From Amoeboaphelidium protococcarum (lineage: Eukaryota > Aphelidiomycota > Aphelidea): a stretch of 64,000 nucleotides of DNA. Location of the stretch: the NCBI GenBank assembly GCA_023515745.1, contig JALECJ010000004.1, positions 1,240,001 through 1,304,000 on the forward strand, read 5' to 3'. Within the stretch, counting starts at the first letter, position 1. Each line of letters starts with the position of its first letter. Below the pieces are notes generated by a model that saw only the letters and a list, made by a program, of their open reading frames with translations, was not told the origin of the DNA and searched no databases. A program made the position numbers and the translations under genes. Below, piece by piece: positions 58,622 through 64,000 of this stretch.

Positions 58622-59363
58622 ACAGATGAACCACCGTTTAAACTCTGTAAGTAAAGAGTAACAACGACTAAGTACGAGTATATTTCAGCACAGAGAAGAA
58701 AACATAAATTCAATGCCAAGAGCTTTTATGGAGCTCTTTGGCTTTAATTGCCGATATTACTTAAATGATGCTTAAGTAATTATCAGTAATCATGAGCCAA
58801 TCAGGTCCCTGTTCTTACACATTCGCACATTGTGGAATTTCCCGACGAAACTATCTGGTTAGATTATTCGCTCGCCATTTGTTTAAAACAAAAACGACTG
58901 AACCGCAAACATTGCCGCTTCTTGAGCATGCGCTGCTTGACAACAAAGCGAATCTATCGTAATCTGGTTTGTGTGGGCCACTAATATGAAAGGAAAGTTT
59001 TGAACAATATATAACATATTATGTTTTTGAACTCAGCGTCATCTAAGACTAAGAATCTATTTTAAGAATCTTTAAATTTTTGTAAAAACGAATCTAAATG
59101 GTGCGAGTCTAAACGTTAATGCCCCTGTGAGAATAGGAGGTAACTATCCAGTGTGAGGGGCTTAAGGATTTTCCGAATACGCGCGTGACACGAATCAGAA
59201 AATTAAAGTTTCTCGATGAAGCAACGCGTGGGGCTCTTTCTTTACTACTGTTTACTTAATCATTTTTTATTCCAGTCTCGCAGTGATAACGTGATTAAGT
59301 AATTGTCTATTAAATAGCTCACGTAATAAAATAACATACTATTAATATTATTAATAATATTGG
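58622..59363. other. Intergenic, divergent promoter region
   Basis: About 740 bases, the second longest gap in the window. A short inverted repeat (GCCCCT at about 59122, AGGGGC at about 59156) could form a small hairpin, but I do not recognise a known RNA. AT-rich toward the plus-strand gene, with AATATTATTAATAATATT just before its start. Confidence 0.4.
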
Positions 59364-61337
59364 ATGATTGATTTTACTCTTATTGGACTTATAGCTGGGT
59401 TGATCGTTGGTAATTCATTCTCTCTGGTGATTCCCAGATTGCCGTTCATCACTGGATAGATTAACACTTTTACCAGTGCTTTGTCTGCGTTATTTCTTAT
59501 CGGCCTGTGCAGCCTTTATGGAATATTTATCTTGGATTTATAGTAAGACGATTCTGGCTCTCAGTGGTTTATTATTAATGTGCCTGATTTCATTTCTCTC
59601 GATACATCACTAATATCTGCATCTTCTCTCTTCCTATACATCTCTATGGTACAATTGTCTCTGTAGAGGCTGAGTTATAGCATTGTACATCCCCTTTGCT
59701 TGACCATAGCTTTAACATCTGCGCCGTGGATTTACATTCTCCTCAGGTATATTTTGAATGATTAGAATGTGGGTGACACTGGTTATTCCATGGATGGAAA
59801 TTTCACTGATCAAGTCCATCTTCCCACTCTAATATCGTCAGCTATTGCAATTATCAGCTGTATAATCGGTGCTTTGGTATCTTAAATACTTCCGGATCTG
59901 GTTTATTATCCTTATACTGTACTATCTTACGCGTCTGCTAGCTCTTCCCTCGAGGCTAGTAATTAGACTGCGGCGGCGAATGACGCGTCATCTCTGCATG
60001 GTGATGATGAGCAGATGCCTCTGCTGGACAAAAGACGTCGATCTGGTAGTACGGGCTCTTCTACTGCATCATTCATAACTGCCACATCTACTTAATCATT
60101 GATTATTGATCATAATGATTTGAAAGATCAGACAATGGACTCATAAGTGTTGATCTTCAAAGAGACATTGCCTGAGAGTAAGTATGGCACTATGCTTCCC
60201 AGCTAATACAGAATTCCATCACTTTACTCAAATATTAACGATGAATCCATTAATGGTCATAATCAAAGTGTCGAGATCGCCTCGGCATCTAATCTCGATT
60301 TTGGTAATAATTAAGTTGTATCGCATCATGATATACCACAGCTCTCATTTTCTAATAATAATAATAATAACACCGGCGATACTGGATATACTATCAATCC
60401 TGCTCTAACTTAAAGCTTGGAATTTGAAGATGATCGCGGAGGTGTTTAGATAAGACGCGTCATCTGTAATCTTTTACTTGGATCTCTTCTGACGGTGTTA
60501 GCAGGTCTCTCCCTCGCTGTGCTGTTAAGTCATGCACTTTATTACAATGATTAGATTGTAGATAAGTTGGTGATATTTCCCGGGTAGTAAGACTCACAAT
60601 TGTCCATTGCAAAAGCTGTGACCCAATTGTCGAAATATTTTATGAACTTGAGTTTTGGATCCTTCTCATTGGTAGTGGCTTTGCTTTTGATTAAATATAT
60701 CTCTCTAATGGCTATAGAAGTCAAAAAAATCATACTATCATAACGTGATAACTCTGATTATTAGCAAGTACCTAGTGGAAATGTCTTTTCTGCCTCATCA
60801 ACGTCTTATTCAACTGAAGTCGACAGTAGCTCTAATAATAATTTGAATATTAAAAGTATAGCGTGTGGAGCGGTATTTGGCCTGATCACGTTTGGATGGT
60901 TATTTGCTCTATCTATAGTGCAGTGCGTATATGGATTCAAGTATTCAATATCTTCTCTAATCGTCTCCATACCGAGCGGCATTATACTGTGGTCAATGTT
61001 CTACCTGCGTGACGTCAATTCCATGTCCTCTCCTCTCGAGATTGCTCACACTACCGCAACTGCAGTTAATACTCACCATAATGCTGCCTAATAAAGATAT
61101 CCACTCACTGCTGATGATCAATAGACACTCTGCGATTAATCTGGTACTCCATCATTAAGCTTATAATAACGTGTATTGGGATCAAGTGGAGGTATGAGAT
61201 AATCTGCACCTCGCCGTACAAGACTAAATGCTAGATTGAAGCTGGGAAGATCCTTCTGTGATATGCGTCTACTCCACTTGTTCTTCATATGCGCTCTCTC
61301 TTGCTCTCTCCTCTCTTACTATTACTCGATTGTCTGA
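59364..61337 (+). CDS. Polytopic membrane protein of unknown function, about ten spans
   Basis: 657 residues, one exon. Hydrophobic segments in order: TLIGLIAGLIVGNSFSLVI, ALSALFLIGLCSLYGIFIL, SASSLFLYISMVQLSL, LCLTIALTSAPWIYILL, LISSAIAIISCIIGALV, a cytosolic-type Ser/Asn/Asp-rich loop of about 190 residues, LLLGSLLTVLAGLSLAVLL, SLVVALLLIKYISLM, AVFGLITFGWLFALSIVQCV, SLIVSIPSGIILWSMFYL, and a final LHLFFICALSCSLLSYYYSI at the very C-terminus. A long loop between two helical bundles suggests a transporter or channel-like fold, but no family motif is seen. Gln by TAA/TAG at many sites. Confidence 0.7.
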
Positions 61338-61459
61338 TATATACAATATAATTATTTTCTACTTTCATTGACTTTATTTTTGTATACTAGTAAAATTCAT
61401 ATTTAGAAAAACTAAACAAACCGTTAAGTAATTGTAATTTATATTATTCTTAATGATGA

Positions 61460-62548
61460 TCAAGTGAAGCGATTGTGATTAGATCTATTTCTAATGACTG
61501 AACTTGATGTCGGTTTATACTCGGCAAATGGGTCTGAATGTTTAAACGTCTACATGGATAGAACGTGCGGTGCCACAAAATCGCCATGGTTTTATGAAGC
61601 ATCTGCTCGCTATTATTGCTTCTATCCCTACACCTACTACTCCTTTTGGTGATGTGATACGATTGATGATGATTACATGTGACTTTTAATATTGATAGGC
61701 ATGGACTAACTTAGGATTGAGGTATTCACCATGACTTGATCAGCGCCCGAATGGTGTTCATTCTACTACAAATCTTCATCCTGCTCATCAATGCTATTAT
61801 CCTCCTCTCTATAAGTCTAAGCAGTCATAAGACTACCTCGACTAACGCCTTATTATAATTATTATTAACGCCCTTCCATATCCAGTTCAAACACGCCATC
61901 ATTATCATCATCATTATCGATTGTCGTTTATTCTAATGGCTTTCTTTGTATTTAACTTTGAGCAGATTCTTATGGAATCTAAGATTAATTGAAACTCGGT
62001 GCCATACTGTTAGTCTTCCCAGGATCACTCGACTTTGGTAGAACTGATTATAAATCTGCTTTTATTCGGGTAAACACCTACTATGCAGCCAGTAATCTAG
62101 ACTCATACTTGTCGTTAATTTATCGCATTTATTCATCGCGTTCCAGCTTCAAACGAGTCTAATAGTCTTTCATAGCCATTTATACAACTCGCTATAAATG
62201 TACAGAATATTAATCGACAGAGACAGAATCTACGGACGCCTCCACTTGCTACATACTATTCAAGATTGACGCCCACTGATCCAAATCTTTATTAGGCTAT
62301 TGCAGAGGAGACGTGTCTTGTGCAACAATATTAACTTATAATCCATCTAATAATCGAATGAACCGAGACTTTAAAGTATAATCCACCGCTTGTGAAAATA
62401 GAATCACACCACCCTCAGCCTAATCGGTGGTGGTCCCAGTGCCTTATATTACACAAATATCACATTGACATATGAGGCAATGGCTTTTGTATTATTATTT
62501 TTATATTAAATTAGACTATTACGAATCTTTATCCTAAACTGAACGCAT
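61460..62548 (-). CDS. Gln-rich protein with Cys-rich N-terminal motif, unknown function
   Basis: 362 residues, one exon, ATG 62548 to TGA 61460. It contains so many TAA/TAG codons that it is entirely hidden in a standard-code reading. Near the N-terminus lies HCLICQCDIC, four Cys and one His within ten residues, a likely metal site, followed by VIQGTGTTTDQAEGG. A charged helix (TRLKLERDEQMRQINDKYES) suggests a coiled coil. The rest is Gln/Ser/Asp-rich with no fold evident, ending SVIRNRSNHNRFT. Coding status is supported by the 1089-base TGA-free frame, codon balance and clear helix pattern. No homologue recognised. Confidence 0.75.
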
Positions 62549-63307
62549 CAAGTACATCCCACTGACTGAGACGAGAACATCTTGAACCGTGTCTTGTCCC
62601 TCAGAACACTCGACCTAAATGCTCACATTATTACAGCGACACTGAATCCTTCTAGTATTATTCATGATCTTTTGATTAGGCAGATTATAAACGCTACTAA
62701 TAACGATAATAATAATAAAAGGAGACAAATTGATGAACAATTCTCTCTTTTATTAGAAGGAAGAACTGCCAAGAGTCAAAAGGCAATACAGTGATAGAAT
62801 TTCTCCAATCAGACAGAGTGAGGAAAAGACGCGTAGATTGTTTGAGCAGTTTAACGATAGAAACCGACATTCACCATCGATATTTCAAGTCTGTATCATT
62901 CTAAATTCAAAAAGCACAGGAGGCATAAAGAGAGGGAGAATGAGAGGGAGAGAGTAAGGATGTGAAAAGCAATTTCAGAGTGAAACAAATGAACACCGAA
63001 GTGACGCTAGACATCGATCGACAGAGTCGCGAAACCTTCACGTTTTACTACAATCATCAACATTTACTCCTTATATTCTGTAGTTCTGTAGAGTTTAAAT
63101 TAATTCTGATGAAGTGTGTGGCTGGCGCTCTATTGTTTCATTCTTACAGTCTTTTCGCTTTATCTCTCCCCCTCACCTTTCCACCTTTTTCTTCTCTCTC
63201 CTGGTCATCGGTCGGGACTGAATTTGAATTTGTTCACACTTTTTTTCAGTTTTAGTTGATAGATTCGATCTTTATATACATTATATTCATTCACACGGAA
63301 GATCTGA
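62549..63307. other. Intergenic, divergent promoter region with purine tract
   Basis: About 760 bases between the Gln-rich gene (minus) and the P5B ATPase (plus). A GAGAGGGAGAATGAGAGGGAGAGAG tract occupies about 62930-62955. An open frame at 62582-62794 lacks a Met after its upstream TGA and is not called. Confidence 0.45.
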
Positions 63308-64000
63308 ATGACCTTAGACACAGAGTCTGTAAAATCTGTATCTAGAGCCTCATCTATACGTAGCTGGAGAGATTTTTACGATGATGAGGATCCGTACGAT
63401 TTTGGTATAGCATACGATGGCGATAGTGATGGCGATGATCATGAGTACTATGGTGGAGCTGAGTCGTCTGATGGAGATAAGGAGCATCATCTGGATGAAG
63501 ATGGACATAGTCGCAGTAGTTCTCGCCATAATCATCATCAGTAATAATAGCGGAGGAGAAGAGTTAGGCGGCGATCTTCTGTTATGCGGGCACCTAAAGC
63601 ACACATGTCCCAGCCGTTCGTTATCGAGAGTAATGGAAGTAGTCCGATGATGGAGGAGCGGTTGACAGAAATGATGCAGCAGTATGACAGTGAGCCTTTG
63701 AATGGAGATTTGGCTGGTAGGAATGGTGATTCTAGATCTATGAGAATGTAATCATCCACACATCAAACTATCGCTTTGGAAGAAGATTTACAGTGTGATA
63801 TTTATGGATACTCTATCCACCCATTCAAGTATGCATGTTATTTATTCGGATGTGTGTTGAGTGTGGGGGTTCTGTTCTTACTATGTCGATGGTTTCCGCG
63901 TCTGTATATATCATGCACTTGTAGACGCACACCTTTTCATAAATGCCAGATGTTGTTTATATAGTCCACTTGGAAACATGTTGATATAGTGCCCATACAA
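63308..64000 (+). CDS. N-terminus of a P5B-type ATPase (ATP13A2/Ypk9-like), truncated by window end
   Basis: 231 residues visible, open to the window edge. The N-terminus is Ser/Asp/His-rich with an RRRRVRRR cluster. From about residue 158 the family N-terminal domain appears: ALEEDLQCDIYGYSIHPFKY, a hydrophobic segment (CYLFGCVLSVGVLFLLCRWF), PRLYISCTCRRTPFHKCQML and TWKHVDIVPIQ. This order (acidic start, YGY, membrane-dipping segment, L-C-R-W-F-P, then C..TP) is characteristic of P5B ATPases such as yeast Ypk9 and human ATP13A2, vacuolar/lysosomal polyamine exporters. Catalytic motifs lie beyond the window, so the call rests on the N-terminal domain. Confidence 0.85.

Noticed and set aside
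59120-59165. Small inverted repeat GCCCCT/AGGGGC that might mark a non-coding RNA
   Set aside because: Six pairs with an unstructured loop; no known RNA motif, and chance occurrence is likely.
62582-62794. Plus-strand open frame ending in TGA
   Set aside because: An in-frame TGA lies just upstream and no Met follows it early in the frame; it sits in the divergent promoter region.
1-64000. CRISPR arrays, insertion sequences, retroelements or organelle DNA
   Set aside because: No spaced repeats, transposase, reverse transcriptase or organellar genes were seen; genes are nuclear-type with spliceosomal introns.
1-64000. Ciliate origin from the genetic code alone
   Set aside because: Tropomyosin, HOP1 with PHD plus winged helix, animal/fungal-type Dicer and PER1/CDS1 features fit opisthokonts better; the code alone is not diagnostic.

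Overview
This is a gene-dense eukaryotic nuclear segment that uses a variant genetic code. TAA and TAG are read as glutamine and TGA is the only stop. This is seen directly. Conserved proteins (CDK1, NF-YC, SF3B2, a P4-ATPase, Dicer, ATR) run through in-frame TAA/TAG at positions that are glutamine in their families, such as DLKP-TAG-N in the kinase, and every complete gene ends on TGA. A standard-code reading would break most genes here into fragments. All coordinates below assume TAA/TAG = Gln.

Lineage is inferred. The code matches that of ciliates, some green algae, hexamitids and oxymonads, but the gene set points to an early-branching opisthokont on the fungal side: a short fungal-type tropomyosin, fungal/animal-type CDS1, TOF1, MIA40, SEC62, ALG11 and PER1, an animal/fungal-type Dicer, and HOP1 with a PHD plus winged-helix region. 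Aphelid-like organisms are one candidate, from memory and unverified.

Layout, left to right. 1-5.4 kb: end of an unknown gene, an FG-GAP type I membrane protein, a two-RRM protein and a secreted N-glycosylated surface protein. 5.6-9.3 kb: CDK1, NF-YC and a nuclease-like plus kinase gene resembling crinkler-type effectors. 9.8-23.3 kb: a P4-ATPase, SF3B2, MIA40 (with a frame break), a mitochondrial adenylate-kinase-like protein, a polyQ protein and two type I membrane proteins. 23.4-38.8 kb: a long minus-strand block of ALG11, Dicer, a Tim17-like protein, a membrane protein, TOF1, SEC62 and PER1. 39-46 kb: ATR. 46-51.3 kb: CDS1, a very glutamine-rich protein and tropomyosin. 51.7-64 kb: an unknown Ser-rich protein, a complex I-like subunit, HOP1, a BIN3/MEPCE methyltransferase, an unknown protein, a polytopic membrane protein, a Gln-rich gene with a Cys-rich N-terminus, and the start of a P5B ATPase.

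Introns are few, 47-76 nt, GT-AG, often starting GTA and ending in TAG; even the 5.2-5.5 kb genes have none. Functions are mostly housekeeping: cell cycle and replication checkpoint (CDK1, TOF1, ATR), splicing (two-RRM protein, SF3B2), RNAi (Dicer), secretion, glycosylation and GPI remodelling (SEC62, ALG11, PER1), lipids (CDS1, P4-ATPase), mitochondria (MIA40, Tim17-like, complex I-like) and meiosis (HOP1). I saw no tRNA, rRNA, CRISPR array or intact transposon.
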